NCBI GenBank assembly: GCA_029531795.1
Contig: JAPEIS010000001.1
Coordinates: 7,564,001-7,628,000 of the forward strand
Reading direction: 5' to 3'
Source of the DNA: Sclerotinia nivalis
Taxonomy: Eukaryota; Ascomycota; Leotiomycetes; Helotiales; Sclerotiniaceae
DNA: 64,000 nt
Under the pieces are notes generated by a model. That model did not search any database, was not told where the DNA came from, and saw only the letters and a list, made by a program, of their open reading frames with translations. This document shows positions 34,608 to 45,663 of the stretch, in pieces. How positions within the stretch are numbered: the first letter of the stretch is position 1; every line of letters begins with the position of its first letter. The position numbers were made by a program, and so were the translations under genes.

Positions 34608-35003
34608 TCATACCCACCCAGGCCGCGTAACATCAAACCCATAATCCGTCCTAACAGACTGTCCAGACGCAATATGCTCCTCAATAATCTCCGTCAAAGT
34701 CTTCCCACCCGCAGCCCGATACGCCTGTAACTCTACTAACTTCCTAATCCGCGGTTCTCTCGCTTCTTCTCGCATCCATCGCAACGCTGAGTTGGAGATA
34801 AGTTCGAGCTGATAGTGTCTTGGAGGCCAGGGATCGGTCTCGAAGTATTGGCCGCCCGGGAGATGTTGCTGGGATTCTGTTTCTATGGCGTTGATTATTT
34901 GGGTCCAAGTTCCTCGTGGGGTGAGTTGTCCGTCGCGGATGTTGTGTTGGGTGCAGAGATCGAGGATGTGTAATTTCTCTGTGGGCTTGAAGGGCGGTGC
35001 CAT
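34608..35003 (-). CDS. DPWP-domain family protein B (131 residues)
   Basis: Intronless, ATG at 35003. Nearly the whole protein is the shared domain: KPTEKLHILDLCTQH, a Trp-led helix (TWTQIINAIE), HLPGGQYFETDPWPPRHY, then a helix ISNSALRWMREEAREP. The C-terminal part adds a Lys/Glu/Leu-rich helix (LVELQAYRAAGGKTLTEIIEE). It lacks the Pro-rich and LPDG tails of proteins A and C, so it may be the minimal form. It lies 589 bases from, and divergent to, protein C. Function unknown. Confidence 0.7.
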   Translation of the reverse strand: MAPPFKPTEKLHILDLCTQHNIRDGQLTPRGTWTQIINAIETESQQHLPGGQYFETDPWPPRHYQLELISNSALRWMREEAREPRIRKLVELQAYRAAGGKTLTEIIEEHIASGQSVRTDYGFDVTRPGWV

Positions 35004-35592
35004 GATTGATGATGGGGTAGGATATGAGGGGTAGTGTTAATGCTGATGTTAATGTGAAGGTTAAATGTGGGGTTTATCAAGTCTGTTTACTTTATTCTCC
35101 GAGATCTTGTGGTACAAAACTTTGAAGTGCGAGGGAATGAAAGTTACAGATTGGTAGTTGTGAAATCGAAATCGCACGTTCTACACATGAGCTTTTTATT
35201 GCATCAGCATGAATTGTTTCGTCATTGTTCTGTCATTTGTGTTGTTGACTCGCTTAATTCAGGAGAGCGTGATGGCTTGCATCATGGTGATGTTCAGCAT
35301 CATAATCTCTTGTGTATGAGGTCAAGAACAATGCTAAAGCCTGTTACTCCCAGTTCAAACTTAGAATAACTTATTGTTATGTCAATTAGCTTTGATCCGA
35401 CCAGTCTTAGATACCCAGCGAAATGAGTGTTCCAAATCTTAGCCGGGAACAATGACGGAACAATATACATTCCTTGCATATAACTAGGAGAGATTCCCCA
35501 GTCATCAAGAAATCACTTCAAACTGCATAATCAAACGAATCTTCTCACTACAGTATCCAAAACGTTCTTTTCACCGTACTCCAATCACCACC

Positions 35593-36540
35593 ATGTCTCA
35601 AGTATCACAACCCTGGTTTACAGCCTCCGAGCTCCGCTTCCTTGACATCCTCTGTGCTTCACATGCACCACCGATGTCTGGGGCCATGTGGCAGGAGATT
35701 GTCGATCAATTCTATATGCAACAAGTACGACATCTTCCCGGCGGCGATCTTCACGATTCGGATCCTTGGCCACAGCGAGTACGTGTTGCCCACGTTATCT
35801 ACACGGACGAAAGATTTCCGGTAGGTGAAAATATGGAGGCACAGCGGGCGGTGCAGGCTTTGTTGGGTTTTGTTTATGATCCTGAGCAGGATCAGGGGGA
35901 AGTGCAATTGCAAGTACAACCGCAAGAAAATCAAAATATGCAAATTCCCGAAGGCAGCACCCGACTTCCTGCAGGCAACATCCGACTCCCTGAAGGCAGC
36001 ATCTTACTTCCGGACCGTAGCGTCCTTTTCCCAGACGGAAGACTACTCCTCACGAACTCTCCCAACCAAGCTCCTCCATTCATCTTTCTTCCAGATGGCC
36101 GGATTCGTTTACCCAATGGGAGAATGTTCCGCGGAACTTCTGATATTGAAAACCCAGTTCCTCGAGCTAACATTCGATTTCGCAATGGTAGACCTCATTT
36201 GCCTAATGGGACAGTGATACCGATGGCACCAAGGACACCGGAAACTCCTATGGCTCCAATAAATCCTTTGCCACCAAGACCTCTTACGCCACCAAGAGCT
36301 CCTATGGCTCTTATGGTCCCAGGAACCCCCCACATTTCTCCCACAATGTCGCACAATAACTTTCAACTTCCCGACGGTAGATTCCATTTACCACCACCGG
36401 CAGTTCCTTCAGGTAGCGTTCTACTTCATGATGGTAGAGTTCGTTTTCCTAATGGAACCTATCTACCAAACACTTACAGCCCTCCTGGTACTCCCAGTAT
36501 TCCCAGTACTTCCAGCTCATCCTCCGAAGACGTAAACTGA
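35593..36540 (+). CDS. DPWP-domain family protein C with LPDG heptapeptide repeats (315 residues)
   Basis: Intronless; ATG in a good context (CACCATGTC). The N-terminal domain (about residues 8-75) reads FTASELRFLDILC, MWQEIVDQF, RHLPGGDLHDSDPWPQR, aligning with proteins A and B although the region after DPWPxR has drifted. Residues 118-152 are five tandem heptads of the form (hydrophobic)-P-[EDA]-G-[SRN]-hydrophobic-[RL]; single or paired copies recur at 166-179, 196-209, 259-265 and 278-291. Between them lie Pro/Thr/Met-rich linkers (TPETPMAP, PPRPLTPPRAP). The tail is Ser-rich and acidic. No signal peptide or membrane segment. The repeat could form a beta-rich surface, but that is speculative. 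Confidence 0.75.
   Translation: MSQVSQPWFTASELRFLDILCASHAPPMSGAMWQEIVDQFYMQQVRHLPGGDLHDSDPWPQRVRVAHVIYTDERFPVGENMEAQRAVQALLGFVYDPEQDQGEVQLQVQPQENQNMQIPEGSTRLPAGNIRLPEGSILLPDRSVLFPDGRLLLTNSPNQAPPFIFLPDGRIRLPNGRMFRGTSDIENPVPRANIRFRNGRPHLPNGTVIPMAPRTPETPMAPINPLPPRPLTPPRAPMALMVPGTPHISPTMSHNNFQLPDGRFHLPPPAVPSGSVLLHDGRVRFPNGTYLPNTYSPPGTPSIPSTSSSSSEDVN
35944..36468 (+). repeat. 21-bp coding repeat (LPDG heptads) in protein C
   Basis: Five contiguous 21-bp units at 35944-36048, then dispersed units to about 36468. The DNA has diverged more than the P-x-G core of the peptide, which suggests selection on the protein. Confidence 0.75.
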
Positions 36541-38085
36541 TGTGAAAGAGTGAGAACTATGATGCAGGCTGGTCCTGGTTAAGTTGTGCAGTCGCAAACG
36601 GTCATGGGAATGGGGAGTTTTGTAATTTAAATTTCATTTTCAATTTGATGATCTAAATAAATGTTTCATATGTAAATTTGTTGTGGATGTGAATGTAAGT
36701 GAATAAATGAGATGTAAATACTGCAGATAAACTAGTCGCTACTAATCCATGTGTGTCTTTATGCTCCTGCTAGACAGGATAATTAAAATATTGTTCAGCA
36801 AGCATTCCAACAATCTAGGTATTTTTTGGAGATCAGTCTCTGTTCATATTTCTTTCTTTTATTCTGTTCTCTTTGTTCTCTTTGTTTTTTCTCTGTTTTC
36901 CAGCTCGGACAATGAACTGTTTGTCGTTCCCCATTATCTGCATTTTGATCACTTCTCCACTTGGATAATTCTCATCACAGATTGGAATTATCACTTTAAT
37001 AATACATGGAGCTCAGCTCCACGTTGTAAATACTTAATCAACTGTGCTATCGCTTATCAAGTAGGCGAGAGTCAGAGATGACCTATTTGACCATTTCTTT
37101 CCTGTAGCTTGAATATCCACTTGAATTGAACTAACTAGCGTTATGCATTTACCATCCAGTCAATATAGTAGCCAGAGACTGTTGCTACCCCCATTTCAAA
37201 CCTTTGTAAAACGGCGGGCTATTGACTCCTCATGTATCTCACTACATCCACCAAATGCCCACGCAACCAAATAGGGAATGCTTGTGTTCTGCTCGTCATC
37301 ATTGATTTCAGTGATACTAAAAGAGCTCCCAATTAAGTCCCAGGTGTTAAATACCACAAGAAGCTTCGAGACTGAAATAAATCTCAAGGTGTATGTATAG
37401 CTGAAGTAAGAATAAAAAATAGATTGACAAAGGTCAAGATGTTGAATGAAGACCTTCCGATGTTTTGAAGCCAAGTACATCTGATTCCTCGTTAAGTTCT
37501 AAGAACTAAGTATATCTTATGATGTATAGTCAAAGTAAGAGGAGGAAGAAAGAGAGGAGTAAAGTTGAGGATTAGTGTATCTCACAAATTAGATACACCT
37601 AATATTATATAGTAACGTGAAATTTGATATATTATGAAAGATATATAGTCAAAATTGAAAGGATATGAACAATAACTTACTACTATGCGTAAAACTATGT
37701 AAAAATCATACATGAATTTAACGTTTTAATTTCTCAGACGTCGACGATGAGCTTACTCATTTCAGGAGCAGGGCTCATATGATACAAGCAAGCACATCCT
37801 ATTAGTAACACATAAGCATAACCACAAGGCAGTCGAGGGAACAAGAATCCAGAAAAGAATATTGTCGGTAGGCACGTATATGGGGAGGGTGAAGCTTCAA
37901 CACTAGTTTCGTATTACTTGTATTGATTTGCCTAAAGAACTAGAACTATGGAAACGTCGAACTATATAAAGCTCGATCGAGGCACTAGCGTCAACGCTAG
38001 TGAATTCACGTGATGAATATCCCGACAAATATATATACTGGAAACGGTTCTCCTTGCAGCAGGTACAATTCAAGCCTAAGCCACA
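36541..38085. other. Spacer without supported gene
   Basis: ORFs at 36749-37081 (plus) and 37196-37480 (minus) are AT-rich and featureless. The end contains the second palindrome and TATA-like elements (TATATAAAG near 37963) upstream of the Cys-rich ORF. Confidence 0.5.
37983..38002. repeat. Palindrome CACTAGCGT-CA-ACGCTAGTG
   Basis: Nine-base arms around CA, about 85 bases before the ATG of the Cys-rich ORF. Shares the eight-base arm ACTAGCGT with the palindrome at 19175. Confidence 0.8.
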
Positions 38086-38532
38086 ATGAACGGTGCAGTC
38101 ACCGAAGGGGAAAAGGTCGAGGCTCTAATCGATCGGATCAAAAACCCTCGAATGAGATGGATATGCCCTTTCTCCATTGTTGATAGTTTTAACGCTTGTC
38201 CTCTAGAATCTTGCACGCTCCTCCGAAATTGTCGTAACATGTGTCGTAGAGTACCGAGATGTGATGGCAATGGCGATTGTATGGATGAGGATTGCGCTGA
38301 TCAGATGATGGGATAATGTAATCGCCGTGACGATAAGATGCATGAGGATGATGGAGACTGGGGTGATGGTGTGATTTTATGGGAATTGGGGGATGTGCAT
38401 AGGGAGGAGGTTTATGGTGGAGAGGCGTGGAAAGAAGCTGGGTCGGCAATGTTTTTGAGACGGTGTAGTAAAGATGATCCTTGTCTCGGCACTGGGGTTG
38501 AGGACCGAGGAGGGGTTGAATACTACTGTTGA
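38086..38532 (+). pseudogene. Cys-rich ORF interrupted by one in-frame stop
   Basis: ATG at 38086. The first 76 codons end in a Cys-rich module (WICPF, ACPLESC, RNC, NMC, RC, GDC, EDC: eight Cys) and a TAA at 38314. The same frame then runs on for 71 codons (CNRRDDKMHEDDGDWGDGV, EAWKEAGSAMFLRRC, DDPC) to a TGA at 38532, ending in YYC. The second half is compositionally like the first (acidic, with Cys), so one nonsense change is the simplest reading. No usable intron removes the stop. No signal peptide; the Cys spacing suggests zinc binding or disulfides. Family not recognised. Confidence 0.45.
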
Positions 38533-40032
38533 GGACGGTCTGGAGGATGAGGACAGTGGGAAATAAGGATGGTTCGCATTAAGTGTGTTTGTGAAAGAAC
38601 TATGGAATGGCTTTAGGGCGTTTCTATGATGGATTTCGAGAAGTGCAAAATCCTACTGCAGATTCATGGCATTCTTTCCTCCGCTAGAACACATTCGTGT
38701 ATGAGAGAGACTTAATACTCGAACCTAAAGAAAACAAACCACTTGAGCTTGCAGTGTTCAAAGCAGATATCAAAATAAATCTGGAACCGATAATACGAGC
38801 CCGTTATTGCAATCACCAAACCGCCAGGCACTAAAAGTCGAACATAAGCCCTCTCAAATGCAATTGAAATGCGCCTACGCGGGGACGTCGGCTCGTATTG
38901 ATGTTGAGGAATCCGAATTGAAACTCTGATATGCAGCCAACCAGCTATAAGTATTGAATATGAATGTTTCCTCATCATCTCATGGAATTGAACGACCGAG
39001 AGTCCTTGAAAATACTCATACGACGTACTTACGTCTTGACAGGTATTGCTAGGCTAGATTCGTCTTGGATGTCTCCATAGATTCAACGATCGAGGCTATC
39101 TCATTGATACTTTCGGACAAACCGCGCTAACATGGCTATAGTAGCAGAAAAATAAACCTGATGAAATACCGGTTAACGGTCTTCGGAGATCCCCAATCGT
39201 GCATATGCAAAAAACATTCATGCAGCCAGCGACCCAAAAAGACATGAGATGGATGACTCCTATTATCCACACATCAAATAACAAGGCTGGTCCAGCGAGC
39301 ATAATAAAAGATCCTCACTCGACAATTTCTTATCCTGCCTGCCTACGCCACGAATCAACCAGATGTTCGTAAGATTATTATGCATAAAATAAAATTATGG
39401 TGGATATTCCCATCGATTAAAAAACACTCTACACGGTATGACATGAATGGCATGAATGATATCGTGTCAAAAAAGACGGAGGCTGGGGAACGCGCCGTGC
39501 TTCGGGAATGAGCCGAAACGTTGTTCCTGAATTAGGCATTTCTAGATTTTCTAGATTGGGTTTTGTCACAATTTATAGGGCATTGATAGGCTATTCAATT
39601 GATGAATCGAGGAAATTAGTGGAGCCAGGCCTAAAGGATCAAGCCCAGTTATTTTCTTCTTCCTTTCCCAGCCACATGTTAAATAAACATTTATGTGATC
39701 TTGATCTGAAAGTCGTCTTTATGCTGGTCGGTCTGTAAATAATAAGCTTTTCATTGAGTTGTTCTCTGTCATATTTATTTTCATCCAACGTTTTTGTTTT
39801 TTCCATTTCCATACAAAATACAAAATACGAAATACGAAATACGAAATCTTCTGCTTCTGCTTCTGCTTCTGCATTTGCATCTACCTATCACTTTTTTTTT
39901 CAACAACATTAGAACCAATTGGTTTGACCCAAGTATAGGAAATTAATGTTGATTAGAGAGTGAAACTCATTTCTTGTACATCCATTACTCTTTGTTTACT
40001 TGTTGATAATCAATCAAATCGTCCGATAACAA
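38533..40032. other. Gene-free spacer with short microsatellites
   Basis: Contains AAATACG-type and TTCTGC-type short repeats at about 39823-39873, shortly before the coiled-coil gene; otherwise nothing recognised. A 76-codon ORF at 39508-39738 has no features. Confidence 0.55.
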
Positions 40033-41400
40033 TGGCATCCCCTCCATCCCCACCATAGTAAGTTCTATTCAATTTCATTCATTTATCACAAAATACCTTC
40101 AACTTTCAGTCTCAAACTACACATTCAAATACAAATACCACATCCCGAATTTCTGCTGTATGCATTGGCACATATTCAGAATGCCACGCAACAAATATAC
40201 GACCGCTGGGTCCATACCTCCAACACATCCTTCTCCACGAGAACCAATTCTACCTTCCAAACCTCAAACTCTAACACATTCCTCTTCTTCCAGCGATAAT
40301 ATCGAGGAGCCAATAACTAGTCAGAAAATGATGCACAGCAATTCCATTCCTGAACCCAGCGAATCTCCCAAATCTCAATTGCATGATGCGATTGAGAGGA
40401 TTCAGTCCTTGCATAAGAGGAGGGCACAAATTAAAACCATTTATGAGAATGAGAGACAATATTTGGATCAGAGGAGTCAGAAGACTAAGAGTAGTTTTGA
40501 GGGGTTGATTGTTAGTACGGAGGAACAGATACAAAGTATTAATGAGGTAGGCCTCTTATTTTTTTGGATTATGGGATGAAGGAGCTGGGACAGTTGGTGA
40601 TGCGTTTGAATCAGCTTGGGATGAAAGTGAAGGATCTCCCTCATTTCGCAGGTGCTAATATCTTGAAAAAAATAGTTCCCAGCATTCGACAGTCATCCAG
40701 ATTACACGGAGGTTAATGGAAAGCTACATTCCGTAGCATTAGACACAAAAGCTCTATTTCAAAATGTGAATGCTTTGAGCGAGTCAATAATCATGGCATT
40801 GGATGCTTGGTATCAAAAAGAGGTTGATAAGTGCGCATATGAAATCAAGCTTGCGGAGAAAGATTACAAGGTACGTACACCATACTCCTTTTCGCAGCGC
40901 CATATATTGTAGATAAGCAAAATCCAAAAATTAACCACTGACACCCTTTTAAGCGCTCCTTCGATACCTGGCAAGAACTCATTAAATCCGGCGACCTTTT
41001 TGGCGCCACTGAACCCTTCAAATCTCCCGCCCCTGTTAGCAACGGCCCCAATTCATCCCGCTCCTCGCATCAACTTCGAGATGGTCCAGATCCTCATGTG
41101 TACGCACCAGGTCCTGCTCAAAATCCGAATAATCTGCATAAATCCGATACCGTCACTTCGCATAATAATGTTCGACCGCAAAGTAGTAGGACTACTAGTA
41201 TGGATATGAGTGGTGCGAATGGTATGATGGGGGGCAATATGAATGGAGGAGTTAGAGGAACTGGTAATGGAAATGGAAATGCAAATGCAAATGGAGATAT
41301 GAATTATCCGCCTAATTCTAGTGAGAAGAGATCTGGAGGGAAGAAGAAAACTTTTAGTTGGTTGAGTGGGGGGAGTGGGAATGGGAAATATATTGAGTGA
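40033..41400 (+). CDS. Coiled-coil protein with Gly/Asn-rich tail, function unknown
   Basis: Best phase-consistent model: exons 40033-40058, 40110-40157, 40294-40546, 40676-40870, 40954-41400; 322 residues. The third exon starts after a textbook acceptor (CTCTAAC...TTCTTCCAG). Coiled-coil-forming helices: HDAIERIQSLHKRRAQIKTI, ERQYLDQRSQKTKSSFEGLI, then DYTEVNGKLHSVALDTKALF and SIIMALDAWYQKEVDKCAYE. The tail is low-complexity Gly/Asn/Ala (about 41220-41310) and ends KKKTFSWLSGG. Uncertain parts: the second intron (40158-40293) skips AHIQNATQQIYDRW, which also looks coding; and 40582-40650 encodes a helix-like ELGQLVMRLNQLGMKVKDL in another frame. Some exon boundaries may therefore be wrong. 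Confidence 0.65.
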
Positions 41401-41876
41401 GGTTAGTAATGGATGATGGGTTTTAAGAGGCGAAGGATGAAATTATGAGGATTGAGGGGGTAAAAAGGTTTGGATGGAAGGATGGAGGGATGGGTTTGCA
41501 AATGGATGGCGTTATGGAAATACCGTTTTCACATCGGTATTGAGATGATGATGATGACGACGATGATGCTGCTGCGTTTTGCATAGGATTGTATTGTGGA
41601 AGGCTGGGTTTGCTGTATTGGATGGTACATATGAGCAGAGATGGATGAATGGATGGATGGATGGGTAAGCTAATTACTCATTTCATCACGTTCTTTTGTT
41701 TTCGAGATGGAAATGGATGCACATGTAAAGATTAGGTATTTAATTAATGATAAATGATAAATGATTGATATGACATAAATATGAATATGAATAAGAATAA
41801 GAACAAGAAAAAGAAAAAGAGTTTTAAAATCTAGGAATTGGGTGGTTGGGTGTTTTGTGAGGTTAGGGGGATTGAA

Positions 41877-41929
41877 TGTTGGATGTTGGATGTTGGATGT
41901 TGGATGTTGGATGTTGGATGTTGAATGTA
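41877..41929. repeat. 7-bp minisatellite, unit GTTGGAT, about 7 copies
   Basis: Perfect head-to-tail heptamers, the last one varied to GTTGAAT. Confidence 0.92.
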
Positions 41930-42209
41930 TGAAGAGGGGTAAGGGGGTAAAGGAGTTAAGAAAGGAGTGAAGAATGAAAAGTTAAGAGCTAAAAGTGGAG
42001 AGTTAAGATATTTATAGGGTTATATTTATAGAGGATATACGGTGGATAAGATGGAGTTGGGAGTTGGGAGTTGGTGGGGGGGAGGTAGAGCTATCTGTTT
42101 TTTATAGGGGGAAGATGGAAGAGGGGGAAAAGGGGAAAGGGAAGGGGAAGGGGAAGGGGAAAGAGGGGAAGGAGTTGGTTTTTGCTTGGCTGGGCTGGGC
42201 TGGGCTGGG

Positions 42210-42213
<4 letters not shown>

Positions 42214-42242
<29 letters not shown>
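42214..42242. repeat. (CT)n microsatellite
   Basis: About 14 CT units directly after GGGCT repeats; simple-sequence slippage tract. Confidence 0.9.
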
Positions 42243-42246
<4 letters not shown>

Positions 42247-45200
42247 AATTTCTTTTTTAATTTGAAGGGGGGTGATTTAGAGGGGGTGTGATTTAGATAT
42301 AATATAGTTGATATACTCTTTCTCATTCTCGCTTTTTTTGTTAGATATATAGATATATGATTATATATCTTGTATATAATTGTAGGACTTATGAATTAGT
42401 GGGAAGATGAGAAGATAGGAAGATAGGAAGGTAGATATTTGTTTTTATAGAGGGAGGTGAAGAGAGGGAAGAGAGAGAAAAGGGGGGGGTGGGGAAGGAG
42501 TTTGTTTTTGCTTAGTTTCTAGACTAGGTGACTCCTCTCTCTCTCTCTTTCGAATGGGTGTGATTTATTCAATACACTCCTCCTCTTCTCTTTTTTTCTC
42601 TCTTTTTGGTGCCAGATGTATATATATATATATATCTTATATTGGATATAATTCTTCGATTTATATGGTTTATAGACTATATTGAATTATATTGATTTAT
42701 TTCGTTATATAGATTGTTTAGTAATATGTAGGATGTGGGATATAGGACATGGGATATGGTATATATTGATTGTGATTTTTATAAATAGATGAATAAATTA
42801 TTAGAATTGTTTAAGAAAAGAGTTGAATGGTAGATTAGGGAGGGGGAGGATTTGGAGTATCGGGGAGGGAAGCAGAGGAAGGAGAGGAAGGAGATGTACT
42901 TCTAATTATATTGTTTATTCTTTGAGATATAGAATTAAATAAGTATATTAGAAGATAGAAGATAGTAGATAATAAATAGAAAGCTATAAAGAGTTACATA
43001 CGTCTATTTGGAGATAGTAAATAATAAATAATAAAGAGAATAAGGAAAGTTTCTATTTTGAAAAGAAAGAGAATGAAAAGAGAAGAGAAAAGAATAATAG
43101 TAGTAGAGAGTGAAAATTAATAATAATATGAATGAAAATAAGAATAAAAGAGAATCACTCTATTGTTTACTTCTATATACGGCTGAAATTCGAACGAGGG
43201 AGGGGGAGAGAATAGTATAAGCTAGACTAGAGCTCCTTGATGATATTTTTTCTGGAAATTCCTACTCTATATTCTGTATCTAATACGATATAGATATATA
43301 AAATTAGATACATAGGCCCCCCAGCAATACTCTGCTTGATAAAGTGATTAAATAACGAGATTTGGATTTTGATAATGGTGATGAGAATATGGATTGGTGT
43401 GGTGGGCGAGGATATATAGTGTAGGTATAAGTATAGAAGTAATAAATCTCTTTTTCTTTAACAAAGTTTGGATTAGATGAGAACTTGTAACAGTGATATT
43501 GTATTTATCTATCTTGATTAGGACTGAGAGTATCAGTGAGGAATGGGAATGGAATGATAGGGTGTTGACGAGAGGTTGGGGTTGAAACTTGAGTGCTTGT
43601 GGAAGCTTGAAATCTAGAATTGTAGATCACCGGATGGGAGGGGGAAGATGGTTATACTAGTGGTGATTTTGGTATTTGAGGTTATATTTCTTGGGAGGAA
43701 GGAATTGAATGGTGATGATGGGATATTGATAGGAGATTGGGGTTGAAATTTGAGTTTATATTTTAGCTTGAAATCATGAAATCTCGGAATAGATGGTGAG
43801 AGAGGAAAGGGAAGATGGTACTGGTGGTGATTCTAGTATTTAAGGTTATATTTCTTGAGAGGAAGGAATTGAATGGTGATGATGATGATGGTGTATATAT
43901 TGAGTGTGTTTTTTTTTTGTTTTTGGGTTGGATGGGGAAGAAGAATTGTTGTTGAATATACGAGATAGTTATCTAGATTCTCAAGGACTTATGAGAGTGA
44001 AAATTTTGAATTGGAAGAAATAGGATATTATCTGGATGGTGTGGAGGATAATGAGATGAGGGTGAAAATGTTGATCGAGGAGGTAATTTGAGGTTTAGAA
44101 TAATAATGAATAACTATATTAAGGAAACTAGAATTAAAGAATTTCTAGAATATAAGTGAGAGAGGATTTTTATGTATATACAATGCATGTATTTCAAGTG
44201 ATTGAAAATATCGAAAGATAGGAAAGATAGATATGAAATGAATATATATCATAAACATTTGAACCCCAAATAAAACCATCAACATCATCATCAAAATTAT
44301 CAACGGACATTATAAACAAGCAATCTCATTCATTCCCATCCAACTATAGCGATATCAAATCAAGCCAACAAAATAAGCCCCAACCCTACAAAACAACAAC
44401 CTCCTCTATACATATCAAATCATATCAGATTCAATCACCGAGCCATTAAACTGTATAACTATACAAGGAACAAGGTTCATTCTGTAAATCAATACTCTGT
44501 ATACTTTATAAATGAATGAGACTGTAAATCGGAAAACTAGATAATATCTAGTGCTTAGTCTATCTGGTCACTACCAGTAATAGGGATCTCGGTAAAGGGA
44601 TGTATGTATGTAGGGAGCCGTAAAATAAGTAACCTATCTATCCGTTTGTTTTCCGAGAGTCATTAAGTTGTTGAATCTTTTTTTTTTGTGGGGAGGGATG
44701 TGATGAATTGTATGTATGTATAAAAAGAGTTGGATATTGAAGTTTTTTGGATTGGAGGTAAGATTACCTTTCTCGTCTTGCTGAGACCCCGACCCCTCTT
44801 CACCTACTATTAACATTCATCCCATGATTCCCATCCCATTCATAATTGTACCTCTTAACCACATTCGTATACACAGATAGGGAGGGTACGATGCAGCGGT
44901 GAACTATCAGTAACTATACAATGTATTGTAGTATATTTAGTATATGTAGTATAGCATTATCTTTCTCTTGTATCGTTTCGTTTCATTTTATTTTATTTTT
45001 CGGTAGCGATGATGGGAGAAATAAGGTTGGTGCAACAGTGTAACATGCACTTTTGCGATGGGAACGTGAGCTTTCTTATGTATGGATGGAGTAGAGTGGG
45101 ATTTCTGCTGATCCACTTTGAGATTGTAACATTGGCGTGGAGTGGCTGCTCACTAGGTATCTGGTATCTGGTATCTGGTATGTAGTAGGTAATATCTTAT

Positions 45201-45663
45201 TTATAAACATCGTGATGTGTGAGGATTATGATTATGGTTTATTAATTGGTTTGTGGATTTTATATCATATCGTATCGTATCATATTGTATCTTAAAGTCT
45301 GTTTATCGTATATTTATGTGTGTGGATTATCCCAAAAATACTAGGTACTCCGTATGATTCTGCCTTATCATTTATGGAGAGGGGAGGTCGAGATAGAAGA
45401 TTCATCTACCGAGAAATGATTTGGAAATGTTTGTGAGTTTAGATGAGACGCTAAGTTTAAAGTAGGACTAGAGTAATGATTCATGAAGTTACAATGGTTA
45501 ATTCTATCTTAATGATTACCTTGTCAATGTCTCGTGCCCGGGCTTCATTGTTATGGTTATTGGGTTGAAGGAGCAGGAGATTCGAAAGGATTGGTGAGAG
45601 GTGAGAACTGGTGGAAGTTCAATACTCTTTTCTGCAGTAAGAACTTAAAATACGAATAAATCC

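Larger units (their letters stand above)
41401..45663. other. Repeat-rich gene desert, purine-rich plus strand
   Basis: More than 4 kb without a gene. To about 44250 the + strand is strongly G/A- and T-rich with many short arrays: GTTGGAT (41877-41929), GGGAAG (about 42140-42170), GGGCT (42190-42210), CT run (42214-42242), TA runs. After about 44260 the strand becomes C/A-rich for some 200 bases. Open frames are low-complexity shadows. Confidence 0.65.

Noticed and set aside
35642..36387. ORFs in other frames over protein C
   Set aside because: Shadows of the 21-bp repeat coding sequence; the plus-frame protein has the conserved domain.
42064..42326. ORFs on both strands with KGKGKGKG or REREREREK repeats
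   Set aside because: Translations of GGGAAG and CT microsatellites.
43180..43205. Minus-strand CGTTCGAATTTC resembling a tRNA T-loop
   Set aside because: Flanking bases cannot form a T-stem and no tRNA body is present.
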